The notes beneath the pieces were generated by a model, which was given only the letters and a program-made list of their open reading frames with translations, did no database searches and was not told where the DNA came from. The translations under genes were made by a program, and so were the position numbers. From contig JAQGDQ010001277.1 in NCBI GenBank assembly GCA_030141605.1, positions 2,501-35,000 on the forward strand: a DNA stretch of 32,500 nt, written 5' to 3'. This DNA is from Tubiluchus corallicola (taxonomy: Eukaryota > Priapulida > Priapulimorpha > Priapulimorphida > Tubiluchidae). Of this stretch, positions 22,711 to 32,500 are shown piece after piece. The number at the start of each line of letters is the position of its first letter. The stretch's first letter is position 1.

Positions 22711-22724
22711 TTATTATAAATAAA

Positions 22725-23112
22725 TAATAATAATAATAGTTTTGGGGAAACAGAGAGTGAAGTGTGATTTAGAACTGCAAAAATTCAGGATACGTATCAC
22801 GTTAAAATATATAGTAGGCCTTATTGAGCATTCAGTTACACAAGCTGCGTCTATTGCTATCATAAAATAAAAATTGCTATAAACCTAGAGATTGTAAACT
22901 TTATCATACGTAAGATGGCAGCACGCGGTTTTGTAGAATTGTTGACAGAGTTCATTTTGGAAGTTCCAAACTGAATTTCATCACAATAAAAATTGCGTTT
23001 CATTGTGTATTTGAAACTCAGTGAACACAGATTGATGAACGGAACATACCAAGCTAGAATTCCTGAAAAAAATCGTTGGAATGATCGAAAAAAGCATTAA
23101 TGCAAAGTCAAA
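22725..23112. other. Upstream region of gene 3
   Basis: Presumed promoter and 5-prime leader. Begins with a short TAA run (22711-22737), then AT-rich sequence with AAAATATATAG at 22804. No sharp core promoter motif. An in-frame TAA at 23098-23100 limits the reading frame upstream of the ATG. Confidence 0.4.
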
Positions 23113-23871
23113 ATGCAACAAGGACAGAGTGCCAAAGGGTTAGAAGTACCAGGAAACGTGACGCAACGAGGAAAAAGAGGGTCATGGCCACCGAGCGTCA
23201 GCGCGTCAAGTCTCAGACAAAAATTCCAAAAAGAACCATTGCCAGAAGGTAGCGCGAGGCAGAAGATTGAAAGACCATCGTGGATTCAGCGACATCTACG
23301 ACACCTAAGAGGGACAGAACAACAAACAAACGCAGCGACGACCGAAAATGAAGGAGAAACTTCAACTTCAACTTCAGAAACTTCAACTTCACCTGTGTTT
23401 ACGAGAAAGAACAAAATCCTGAAATTTTTAACCAAAAAAGATAATATTTTACTGTGGCTAATCGTAATTTCTGTGTTTATTGGTATTGGAGTTGGAGCAG
23501 GTCTGCACGGAACTGGTCTCACTAGAAGGCAGATCATGTATCTCAGCTTCCCCGGTGAGATTTTTTTACGAATGCTAAAGGCTATGATCCTGCCTCTCAT
23601 CATGTCAAGTATAATATCTGGTTTAGCAGCCTTGGATACCAAACTTTCTGGACGTATGGGTGGTGTGACTGTAGTTTACTATCTATCTACTACGTTTCTT
23701 GCAGTATTTCTGGGAATTGTTATAGTTTATAGCATGAGACCCGGCTACCATAAAGCAAGCAGTGATGAAATTAAAAAGGATGGAGGAAGACCTGCAATTG
23801 TTCCAGATGCTTTCCTGGATCTGATAAGAAGCATGTTTCCTCCTAACCTTGTTGCAGCTTGTATCCAAAAG
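23113..23871 (+). CDS. Gene 3 exon 1 (long N-terminus, TM1-TM3 and linker start)
   Basis: 253 codons, donor CAAAAG|gtaaaa, phase 0. Contains in one piece the sequence that gene 1 splits into exons 1 and 2 (AFLDLIRSMFPPNLVAACIQK region, residues 233-253). A TSTSTSETSTS tract lies at residues 83-93, ahead of TM1. Confidence 0.94.
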
Positions 23872-24213
23872 GTAAAATTCCTTAGCATGTTGGAGCGCCA
23901 AAAAGTTGTCACCCCTAAGTGCTCTTTCTGGCTACCTACCTGACAGACACGCCACCATCTGGATTAGGTTCCGCGATTGGATCAGCATTATTAAGACGCA
24001 GTGCATTCCTTGTTGTATGTCTAACCCAATACTTCAAAATCATACATACAATACAACCCAATACATACATACATACATGCATACATACATACGTACGTAC
24101 GTACATACATACATACATACATACATACATACATACATACATACATACATACATACATACATACATACATACATACATACATACATACATACATACATAC
24201 ATACGAACGCACG

Positions 24214-24249
<36 letters not shown>

Positions 24250-27200
24250 TACCACCAACGCAACAGGGTCATTAGGTGAGTCACTGGGAAAGATTCAGAT
24301 TTTGGTACCTACTCAGTGTCTTCAAATTCGCCCAGCGGGGACCTGGTCCCATTGACTGCCCAACCTTAGACAATGATAACTACAGACATAACACATAGTT
24401 CAAAACGCGTTTCATCAACGTAAACCAACATCAACAATGACAAAAAAGAGAAGGGGCTCCTACAACATGATCACAAATTGACAAAAAGCTAGACAAATTT
24501 CTCATCACCAAAATCACATCAAGGCAACAGCCACTTAAGTTTCTCAACACCAAAATCACATAAAGGCAACAGCCACTTAAGTTTCTCATCACCAAAATCA
24601 AATCAAGGCAACAGCCACTTAAGTTTCTCATCACCAAAATCAAATCAAGGCAACAGCCGCTTGAGTTTCTCGTCACCAAAATCAAATCAAGGCTACAGCC
24701 ACTTAAGTTTCTCATCACCAAAATCAAATCAAGGCAACAGCCGCTTGAGTTTCTGAACACCAAAATCACATAAAGGCAACAGCCACTTAAGTTTCTCAAC
24801 ACCAAAATCACATCAAGGCAACAGCCACTTGAGTTTCTCATTACCAAAATCACATCAAGGCAACAGCCACTTAAGTTTCTCATCACCAAAATCCAATCAA
24901 GGCAACAGCCACTTGAGTTTCTCAACCTAAAATCACATCAAGGCAACAGCCACTTAACTTTCTCAACACCAAAATCACATAAAGGCAACAGCCACTTGAG
25001 TTTCTCGACACCAAAATCACATACAGGCAACAGCCACTTAAGTTTCTCATCACCAAAATCAAATCAAGGCAACAGCCACTTGAGTTTCTCAACACCAAAA
25101 TAACATCAAGGCAACAGCCACTTAAGTTTCTCAACACCAAAGTCACATCAAGGCAAAAGCCACTCAAGTTTCTCAAAACCAAAATCACATCAAGGCAACA
25201 GCCACTGAAGTTTCTCAACACCAAAATCACATCAAGGCAACAGCCACTTAAGTTTCTCAACACCAAAATCACATTAAGGCAACAGCCACTGAAGTTTCTC
25301 AACACCAAAATCAAATCAAGGCAACAGCCACTCAAGTTTCTCAACACCAAAATCACATCAAGGCAACAGCCACTTAAGTTTCTCAAAACCAAAATCACAT
25401 CAAGGCAAACACTTTGTTGATAATTACAAATACACAAAGAGCCAATTATAGAGAAGACAACAAACTTGCAAGAATTTCCAAGAAACAATAGATTGCATGT
25501 TAATACTAGTATTATTGCTAATTAATAAGAAAATCCAATAGTAAATAAGCTGAGCTCATAGAATCAAACGAAAAAAAGTTCAGTAAGACGATCCAGATTA
25601 ACTATTTAAAGGATCAGAAAAGGGGTACCCGAAGTAGGCTTCGGAAAAATCGCCTTGAAAATTATATTACTTTACTGCAATTTTATGCGTATATGGTACT
25701 CGCGTTACAAGGAATTTTTTGTTTGTTTTTATTCTAAATTTCCCGCAATACTGTTACGAAGTCGCCATTACATGACGTCACTTACGCAAAGGTAAATCGG
25801 GTAAGAAAAGGCAATGCTAAATTATGTCCCGAAAAACTTTCCATGCATATATATATATATATTACTTAGCGTTTCGCTTGCCTGCTGGAATGATTTTTTG
25901 TCTAATATGAGTGGCACAAGCGAGATGTTTAAATTGATTTTCCTGATTACACGAGGCAAGCTGTGATGACGTAAGCTGGTGTCTGCTGGGCAGCGTGAAT
26001 GTTGCGAAGGCAAGCTGTGATGACGTAAGCTGGTGTCTGCTGGGCAGCGTGAATGCAGTGAAGGCAAGCTGTGGTGACGTAAGCTGGTGTCTGCTGGGCA
26101 GCGTGAATGCAGTGAAGGCAAGCTGTGATGACGTAAGCTGGTGTCTGCTGGGCAGCGTGAATGCAGTAAAGGCAAGCTGTGATGACGTAAGCTGGTTTCT
26201 GCTGGGCAGCGTGAATGCAGTGAAGGCAAGCTGTGGTGAAGGTACGCGTTGAGAAATTTCTACAGTTCAGTCAGAAGTTCAGTTATTCTGCGTTGTATTT
26301 AATTGCGTTTATGTAAAAATTAGTCATTTGATCAATTATGACCAAGGTTAAAGTGGATACATAACTTCAACCCACAGGATTGTACCGTAAAATGTGCAAG
26401 TAGTATACAGTAATTACGTAAATGTAATTAATTTACAGATATTTGTTGACTTCTAGATACATATGTAAACTTGAGAACATACAGTAGGTACTGGGCGGGT
26501 TACTTAGTTTATAGAGTTCGGTCTATAAGTCAAAAAAATTGCTTAAGCACTTGGTAGAATAATTGTTTATATTGCACGTTAACAAGATGACGCCATTTTT
26601 CACCAAAATGAGTGCGCCCAATCATGAAGTGATCGCGATTTTAAATTGATTTTACTAATTACACGAGACGCTTATCGCAATTTCATTGATAAAAACTTTC
26701 AAGTATTCTTTTCAAATATTAGAATGAGCTCAAATTCCCGAGAGACTTGACTTTTGATTAAAATTTCCCTTTAGCTGGTTAAGCAAAAGTAATTCCTCGT
26801 TTGTTTATTTTCAAAATGTAGGAATACACAACTCTTTATGAGCCAAAGTTGAAGGAACCAATGAATGACAGTGATGTTACTAACAGTACGGACACGCCGT
26901 CTCCTAACGACACGCAGCCAACAAAGGAACCAGAATATATAGGTAAGAATATACAGAATACAAGTAACATTGTAAAGTAACATATCTACAGACATTCAAC
27001 TTTATAATAACCACACATTGTAGTTCCCTTGTAATTATATTACATTATACAGTGTTGTAAGGTGCTAAAATAGGTACCTTAAAGCATAATCTTTAAATGA
27101 GTTCTTAACCTTTAATTTTACATTTTCGTTTAGATCTACAGTACAACCATATTTAAATCTTAAACTTGCTTGACTGTTATTTACAGAATTGCATAGCTTT

Positions 27201-30200
27201 GGAATTCTCAATGTACAAGACTATGCAATATTTCTCACAAAGTTTAATTTTCGACAATCTATTAAATAATTCGCAGGCATTGTGCCACAAAAATACATTA
27301 ACAATTTCACGCTTTCATTTTGACTAAAACCGAATATTTTTCTATTAGCAGTGTTCCATTTTACCAGCATTAACTTCATTGTTTGATATACCCCCAATTT
27401 CGCATCCGTATAATAAAATGGGTGTAAATATCCATATTAGGATGTGGTGAAAAAAACTTTCTCTTTACAACTTTTTCTACTTTGAAGGTTTGAGGAGATA
27501 CTAACAAGGGGAAAATTTTCAGCTAGATTAAGCTTTGGGAACACGTGTCTCCACCTATGTTAAGATTTCGGAATTGTGCTCATTTGTGTAATAATTTGAG
27601 AAACTTTAAAAACTATTACATCCACTCCACTGATCTAGCAATTTTCACTAGTAATTTGGAATGGTTAGTAGTTATCGCACATAGAACCAGAGGCGGATTA
27701 TGATTTTATGGGCCTTAGGCTTGAGCTTGGAACGGGCCTTTTAAATGTTGCTACACCGCTAAGCTGACGTGTTTTTGTGGAGCTCTCGTCGTTTGTAAGT
27801 TTGTTTAATTTTGTGAGTTTTTGCCCACCGATTGTGATAAAAATTATATCTTCTTGATCCTTGAGTTGTGGACTAGGACTATATAAACACGATTACAGCT
27901 TGGTGAGTTTCTGGGTTAGATGTCAACTAAAATAAGCCAACTGAAAGTAACTTTAGTTTCTTACTAATTTCTTATATCTCTAAAGGATGACAAATTAAAC
28001 AATTTATCACTGATGCATATTGAGTCAGATATGTTGAAAAAAATGGACTTTTCAGAAATTATAACTGACTTTGCCCCCAGAAAAATTCGGAAACTGAAAT
28101 TTTGAACTTAAACTTAAACTGTGTAAACGTGAATTGTGTAAACTTAAATTGTGTAAACTTGAATTGTGTAAACTTAAATTGTGTAAACTTGAATTGTGTA
28201 AACTTAAATTGTGTAAACTTGATTTGTGTAAACCCGATTTGAAATATATTGACTGACTTTTGAAAAAAAACTTTTTTCTATATTTTATTTTGGCAGGCCC
28301 CTTGCTCTTTTGTCAATTTATTTTTTTTACTAAAAAAATTTTTTTTCGTTTTATTTTGCCGGGCCCCTTTTGATCCCGGGCCTTAGGCTTCAGCCTATTC
28401 AGCCTATAGGGCTATCCGCTACAGCATAGAACTGTGTTAGTCTTGGACATTAGAAAGCTGTTATTCCAAAACTTAAAAATGTGTGTATTTATACATATAT
28501 CTCTATATGTTAACTTATATAGTGCTTTAAAATTATCCCTATGGAACAAATACTTTTTAGAACAAATATAGAACAACTATATAGCAAATTATAACTAGTA
28601 AAGCCTCAGCTGGTGAGTCTTTTGTGTACTGTTTTCATTCAGTGATATGATTTCACCAGGATTTTAGGTGGTCTAGATGCTTAGTATAATAAATATAACT
28701 ATCACACTGCATAAATTCAAGTAATACAATCGTTAGGTCAACGGAACAGAACTGACCTCCATTTCAGATGCTTAGTAGAATGAATAAAACTATCACACTG
28801 CATAAATCTTAGTAATAAAATCGTTAGGTCAACGGAACAGAACTGACCTCCATTTCAGATGCTTAGTAGAATGAATATAACTATCACACTGCATAAATCT
28901 TAGTAATAAAATCGTTAGGTCAACGGAACAGAACTGACCTCCATTTCAGATGCTTAGTAGCATGAATAAAACTATCACACTGCATAAATCTTAGTAATAA
29001 AATCGTTAGGTCAACGGAACAGAATTGACATCCATTTCAGATGCTTAGTAGAATGAATAAAACTATCACACTGCATAAATCTTAGTAATAAAATCGTTAG
29101 GTCAACGGAACAGAATTGACATCCATTTCAGATGTTTAGTAGAATGAATAAAACGATGCAAAATAGATTTAAAGTACAGATTAGAAATATCAAAAAAGTC
29201 TATTTCTAAAAGAAAATGCAAACTTGGTATAAGTACGTGGAAATATGGGATGCCATATAATACCGTCATTTCACGAGCACTGCTAACATGAGGATGTGAA
29301 GAGTTTGCATATTCACTTGTAATAAGTGATTTTCATTTCCTTCAAGTTCAAGGGGGGGGGGCATAATTTCATTAGCCCAGGGTCCCCCAAAAGTTCATAA
29401 TCCAGCCTTGTGTACCGACAATGATTATGAACAAGTTCAGTCGTGGCGGCTCGCGGTTAAATTTGTGGGGGTGCTGCAAAATTGATTTTTAGCCATTGTT
29501 ACAATGCTGTGTGAAACAAAACAAAACACACGTAATTTTAGTGTTGCAATTGTAATTTTATACAAACAAACTAATTTAAACATAACCTTGATAAACTCCT
29601 AAACAAAGAATATTGTTTGCTTAGGAAGTGCCTAACTTGTCGTGGTTCCAAGAATATGCCGATACGCGGTTTTTAAACACGTGACAAATGACAACACATA
29701 CTGTATGAGGGACAGTACTCTTTCTACCTGAAGCGTAGGGTCTTATCTCAAACAGGTGTGCATGTCCCCATGCGCCTAACAGCCAAACACCGCATTGCTG
29801 GAGCACACTGTGCTGGGCTGTGAAGCAAATTATACTTCCCTCACGTGTGCCGGTTCCGAACAAGTATAAAAAAGAACTAAAAAAAGTCTTTTTATATTTA
29901 ATATCATCGATAGTAATGAGTGAAAACAGGGGGTGCTGCAGTTCCATTGTGACCTATGCACGAACTGTCACTGATATTCAATAAGTTATCATTTATACGT
30001 ATCCTTCTTCTGTAGGTGGTGATCCAGACGACCCCTATACGTGGGATTTTAAAACAGATTCGAAGGTACATGGGATTAATATCATGGGCCTTGTGGTCTT
30101 CTGCGTGGCATTCGGAATCGTAATTGGCAGACTTGGAGAAATGGGAATTCCACTCGTTCATTTCTTTAGCTCCCTGAACCTAGCTGTCATGAAACTTGTG

Positions 30201-32327
30201 CACATCGTCATGTGGTAAGCAGTCATAATATTCGTTAGACAGCTATAGATGTATAAGTTTTGATACGTTTCAAATCACCTTTAGGATTGTAAAGTACTTG
30301 AATACAATGTGTGTCATTGATATCAGTTTGATATGACAAGTAGTGTCGCAAATGTCAGCTCAATTTAATATTTAGTTTTCCGTTAATTAGTTATTATTAA
30401 TTATAACTTCTGGTCTTACTGCTTTCATACAGTTATTTAATATTAAACTTATTTATTCTCCGCAATTTTAATGCTTAATAACTCGTAAGCCTTCGAAGCT
30501 AGTGCCAGCAAACCGAATGATATGAGTTATGCCGAGATTGGTTGACCTTTGACCCCGTGATAGTTGGGCTGAACAGTTAAATGCCGAGGTTTTATTGTGA
30601 AAGCCATTTCCCACGTATTCAGGCAATTCAATTAAAGGACTTTCAAGAAATCATCTCTTCATTTTTAAGGCCCAATTTTTGTCACTATTGTTGCAAAATC
30701 TTTAGTCTCTGACCACGCCTGAAACATTGTGAACTAGTTGACTTAATTTTCATTGCCACTACGTTTGTCCTGACACCTACCAACACACATGCCATATATC
30801 ACCTTACACGTATTTTGTTTGTTAACAAGGACACTTTGTTTCCTGTGTATAATGTAATGGTTCTTCACGTTATATTGCTAAATAAGAAAAACAGGTATAA
30901 GCATCGACAGTTTGCAGTTCAAAATGACATTTTTTGATCAGATGAATAGATCTTACTTTGACTGTTTTTCAACAATGCTTACCATTTCTGTGCATGAGCG
31001 TAATAACCAATAGGCTAACTAGGGTATAGCCTAAGGCGCCAAAGTTTCAGGGCGTCACATTTTGGAAAAAAATTCCTTATCTCTTCGCAAAATGAGTATA
31101 TGTACTTTCATATTCATGCAAAGGGCGCATTTTATAACACACAACAGGCAGTTACAGACAACAGCTTTTATATATGTGCCACATAATGAACAGGTGCAAC
31201 GTATTACATTAGAAGTAGTTGTGCAGCCTGCTTGAATATAAACGCTATGCAAATACTAATGACCACGTAGAAAGTTTGTTAATAGTGTTTCAAATATAAA
31301 ACCAGTAATTCTTTTGTCTTTTCATTACATAAACAAAAATAAATTCACAATAGAAATTGAACAGAATTTCAACAGAACTATCAGCGTATGGCGTCATAAA
31401 GTTTTGATACACCCCTGTTTCTGTGTACATCTGGATAGAAAACGATTTTTTGTAAAATATAATGCAGATCATTTCTGACAGTTTGAATAACCTGACCAAC
31501 CAAATACAGTAGCTACAACTCGAGGTTTAGAACTCTCAATTTGTCCCTCTAACCATCTCAAGTCATTACTGTCAGACCATTATACGAAACAATACACAAG
31601 AGAAAGAAGAATTTAGATTTCTTGAAAACAAATTCATAACATTCTGATACTAATCCAGTCGCCACCAGGCCAGCCTTTTAGATCTAAAATAATTGTTATT
31701 GTGAGTACAGGGTGTCTCATAAGCCGCTATACGCTTTGACATTTATTTTTCTTTTTAAATTTTTTCTCCAGTCTCAGCAAGTTCTTACATGAATCAAAAG
31801 GGGCCTTTGGCAACTCTTTTCATTTATTTTTTACTAGAACCCGGTTGCTATGGTGACGAAAGTAACGTTAGGAGTCTACTAGCGGTCAGCTCGCGAAACA
31901 ACGGACTGTTTCCATAGTATGTGAGACTTTTAACGATCCAGATATTGTCCGATTCTTCCGAAATCCGGCAAATCAAGATTTGAGTGTAATATGAAACAGG
32001 GCTAGCCGATGACACAACATCATCAATAAGTGGTGACATTTATCGTTTTCCCAAGCAAAATGATCTTGCTGATACCTTGGTATGTTTGTTTAGGTTATCT
32101 CCAATTGGAATCTGCTTTCTGATAGCTGGCAAGGTCGTTGCCATGGATGACTACAAAAGGATGTTGGGTCGAATTGGCATGTACATGCTTACTGTCATAG
32201 TTGGACTGGCAATTCATGCGTTTATCTTATTGCCTGCCGTGTATTTTATCTTTGCCAGAAAGAATCCACTGTGGCACTTTTGTGGAGTTATGGAAGCCTT
32301 GTTAACAGCATTTGGAACTGCCTCTAG
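23113..32327 (+). CDS. Gene 3: excitatory amino acid transporter (SLC1 family), 4 coding exons, incomplete at right edge
   Basis: Paralogue of gene 1 with the same predicted role, sodium-driven uptake of acidic amino acids. Exons 23113-23871, 26822-26942, 30016-30214 and 32094-32327 join in frame for 437 codons plus two bases, ending at GTAS in re-entrant loop 1. The parts with the substrate-binding residues (equivalents of gene 1 exons 6-8) must lie beyond the window, so substrate type cannot be confirmed. N-terminus about 110 residues, two to three times the usual length, Ser/Thr-rich with KRGSW and ERPSW. TM1 near 112-131, TM2 near 141-172 (YLSFPGEIFLRMLK), TM3 near 185-207. Start chosen at 23113: A at -3, in-frame TAA 12 bases upstream. 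Intron phases match gene 1 except that gene 1 has one extra intron. Confidence 0.93.
24061..24247. repeat. (ATAC)n then (AC)n microsatellite
   Basis: ATAC units to 24204 with ATGC and ACGT interruptions near 24079 and 24093, a short ACGC stretch, then AC units to 24247. Open frames on both strands (Tyr/His/Ile or Val/Cys/Met repeats) are artefacts. Confidence 0.98.
24248..24496. other. Gene 3 intron 1, between arrays: no gene seen
   Basis: Sequence between the microsatellite and the 42-bp array. No recognisable feature. Confidence 0.4.
24497..25408. repeat. 42-bp minisatellite, about 22 copies
   Basis: Unit TTTCTCATCACCAAAATCAC, ATCAAGGCAACAGCCACTTA, AG, with AACACC/ATCACC and AAATC/ACATC variants. 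Because 42 is a multiple of three, the minus strand reads as two long frames with a 14-residue repeat (SGCCLDVILVLRNL); a one-base deletion near 24926 separates them. It lies wholly within gene 3 intron 1. Confidence 0.96.
25409..25927. other. Gene 3 intron 1, no gene seen
   Basis: Contains ATGACGTCAC near 25773 (CRE-like core) and an (AT)n run at 25846-25862. No other structure recognised. Confidence 0.4.
25952..26240. repeat. 54-bp minisatellite, about 5.3 copies
   Basis: Unit AGGCAAGCTGTGATGACGTA, AGCTGGTGTCTGCTGGGCAG, CGTGAATGCAGTGA, repeated from 25954 at 54-bp steps. A TGATGACGTAAGC word gives a CRE-like core per unit. Its multiple-of-three length makes both strands look open. It starts inside a fragment of dispersed repeat R4. 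Confidence 0.95.
26588..26765 (+). repeat. Dispersed repeat R4, copy B
   Basis: Diverged copy of 13945-14105, sharing TGATTTTACTAATTACACGAG and the downstream order of words. Ends about 55 bp before gene 3 exon 2. Confidence 0.7.
26822..26942 (+). CDS. Gene 3 exon 2 (extracellular TM3-TM4 linker)
   Basis: Acceptor tcaaaatgtag, donor TATAG|gtaaga, 121 nt, phases 0 and 1 as in gene 1 exon 3. Codes EYTTLYEPKLKEP followed by sequons NDS (268), NST (274) and NDT (282). It is 14 residues longer than the gene 1 counterpart. Confidence 0.9.
27185..27430 (-). pseudogene. LINE reverse transcriptase C-terminal fragment, minus strand, broken
   Basis: The reverse complement near 27391-27424 reads PILLYGCEIGG, the conserved [ILV]LLYGCEIWG block near the end of non-LTR polymerases. 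Further along, in another frame, is LLMYFCGTMPANYLIDCRKLNFVRN and IPKLCNSV. Several stops and at least one frameshift separate the pieces, so it is an old fragment. Confidence 0.55.
27688..28424. mobile_element. Non-autonomous hAT-type element, 737 bp
   Basis: Left end CAGAGGCGGAT, right end ATCCGCTACAG (imperfect inverted repeat, 8 of 11), flanked by an exact 8-bp duplication CATAGAAC (27680-27687 and 28425-28432). GGGCCTTAGGCTTGAGC near the left end and GGGCCTTAGGCTTCAGCC near the right occur in the same orientation. No transposase is visible. It contains a 15-bp minisatellite. Confidence 0.85.
28105..28240. repeat. 15-bp minisatellite inside the hAT element, about 9 copies
   Basis: GTGTAAACTTAAATT alternates with GTGTAAACTTGAATT, giving a 30-bp double period. 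Confidence 0.92.
28676..29155. repeat. 91-bp tandem repeat, about 5.3 copies, in gene 3 intron 2
   Basis: GATGCTTAGTAGAATGAATA starts copies at 28676, 28767, 28858, 28949, 29040 and 29131 (changed to GATGTTTAG), all 91 bp apart. Each full copy has AGGTCA and TGACCT (or TGACAT) as inverted half-sites 12 bases apart. Confidence 0.95.
29156..30015. other. Gene 3 intron 2, right part: no gene seen
   Basis: GTGGCGGCTCGCGGTTAAAT near 29444 looks like a hAT-type terminal word, and GGGGGTGCTGCA occurs at about 29467 and again at 29930 in the same orientation, but no matching inverted end or target duplication was found. A G-run lies at about 29351-29360. Confidence 0.35.
30016..30214 (+). CDS. Gene 3 exon 3 (TM4 and start of TM5)
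   Basis: Acceptor tcttctgtag, donor ATGTG|gtaagc, 199 nt. Codes GGDPDDPYTWDF, INIMGLVVFCVAFGIVIGR and SLNLAVMKLVHIVMW. Phases 1 and 2, as in gene 1 exon 4. Confidence 0.95.
30543..30555 (-). promoter_or_regulatory. DR1-type nuclear receptor motif
   Basis: TGACCT T TGACCC, i.e. GGGTCA A AGGTCA on the minus strand, in gene 3 intron 3. The gene 1 DR1 sites lie before the homologous exon, this one after it. Motif evidence only. Confidence 0.3.
30556..31690. other. Gene 3 intron 3, middle: no gene seen
   Basis: AT-rich. AATAGGCTAACTAGGGTATA..GCCTAAGGCGCC near 31010-31042 resembles transposon-end words elsewhere in the window, but has no partner. Nothing coding. Confidence 0.4.
31840..31993 (+). 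repeat. Dispersed repeat R3, copy B
   Basis: Shares GGTGACGAAAGTAACGTT-like, CGGTCAGCTCGCGAAACAAC and CCGGCAAATC...GAGTGTAATA with 9390-9510, in the same order. It ends at the same AGTGTAATA but lacks the long TAA tail. It carries about 50 bp between the shared blocks that copy A lacks. Confidence 0.6.
32094..32327 (+). CDS. Gene 3 exon 4 (TM5, TM6, start of re-entrant loop 1)
   Basis: Acceptor tttgtttag, donor TCTAG|gtaaat, 234 nt, same length and phases as gene 1 exon 5. Codes LSPIGICFLIAGKVV, GMYMLTVIVGLAIHAF and GTAS. The continuation (SSATLPIT) is beyond the right edge. Confidence 0.95.
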
Positions 32328-32500
32328 GTAAATGATGGGAGATTTGGCAATCTGCAAGCCATAATCCAACACTCAACTGCAGGGCCAGCTGGAGTGAAAG
32401 GCTGGGTTTGACTTGTAGAGGTACTAGGTGGCCAAAACTCAAAGGTCAGCTCTGATGGCACATTGAACATGGACAGTATCAGAGTACGTGACTTGAAGAC
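32328..32500. other. Start of gene 3 intron 4
   Basis: Intron sequence to the window edge; no acceptor for the next expected exon is visible. Confidence 0.7.

Noticed and set aside
23936-24355. His/Thr/Tyr and Val/Cys/Met repeat frames
   Set aside because: Translation of the ATAC and AC microsatellites on both strands.
24497-26240. CRISPR-like regular direct repeats
   Set aside because: Units are directly adjacent with no unique spacers, in animal DNA; these are minisatellites.
29440-29945. Another hAT element (GTGGCGGCTCGCGG)
   Set aside because: A plausible left end, but the only shared word on the right is in direct orientation; the boundaries cannot be set.
31700-31740. Mariner-type end (ACAGGGTGTCTCATAAG)
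   Set aside because: The word resembles known transposon termini but no inverted partner or target duplication was found in the window.

Overview
The window is nuclear DNA from an animal: coding sequence is split by GT-AG introns of about 0.15-3 kb, and the introns and spacers are AT-rich and full of microsatellites, minisatellites and small DNA transposons. The style (short exons, many TGACGTCA-like and GGCCTA words, many MITEs) suits a marine invertebrate; a tunicate or another invertebrate deuterostome is my guess, and the species cannot be fixed from sequence alone.

The genes form a head-to-tail cluster, all on the + strand, of the SLC1 family of sodium-coupled excitatory amino acid transporters (EAAT). 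Gene 1 (117-11892) is complete: eight exons join without a frame error into 528 residues, and all residues expected for acidic amino acid and sodium binding are present. Gene 3 (23113 to beyond the right edge) has its first four coding exons here; its C-terminal third lies outside. Between them, 17406-18593, is a third copy of the first coding exon. It carries an N-terminal extension of 41-residue repeats dense in KRxS motifs, but has a TAG at codon 3, a TGA just before the transporter part, and a probable small deletion at its end. It is either a decaying duplicate or a shortened alternative first exon.

The space between exon copy 2 and gene 3 is almost all tandem repeats: about 75 copies of a 44-bp satellite (18601-21926), including a 7-monomer, 308-bp higher-order repeat, then six copies of a 116-149-bp unit (21927-22710). 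Each of the latter holds an open Asp/Glu-rich segment bounded by splice-like AG and GT sites; the last has a stop codon and AATAAA.

Introns and spacers also hold four DNA transposons whose ends I can place exactly by terminal inverted repeats and target duplications (hAT at 5494-5812 and 27688-28424, Tc1/mariner-pogo type at 10610-11303, piggyBac type at 15530-16147), two LINE reverse transcriptase fragments, a 5S rRNA-derived sequence, an inverted pair of a roughly 450-bp repeat, several other dispersed families, and minisatellites with 15, 25, 31, 42, 54, 91 and 185-bp units. No tRNA gene, CRISPR array or bacterial-type operon was seen.
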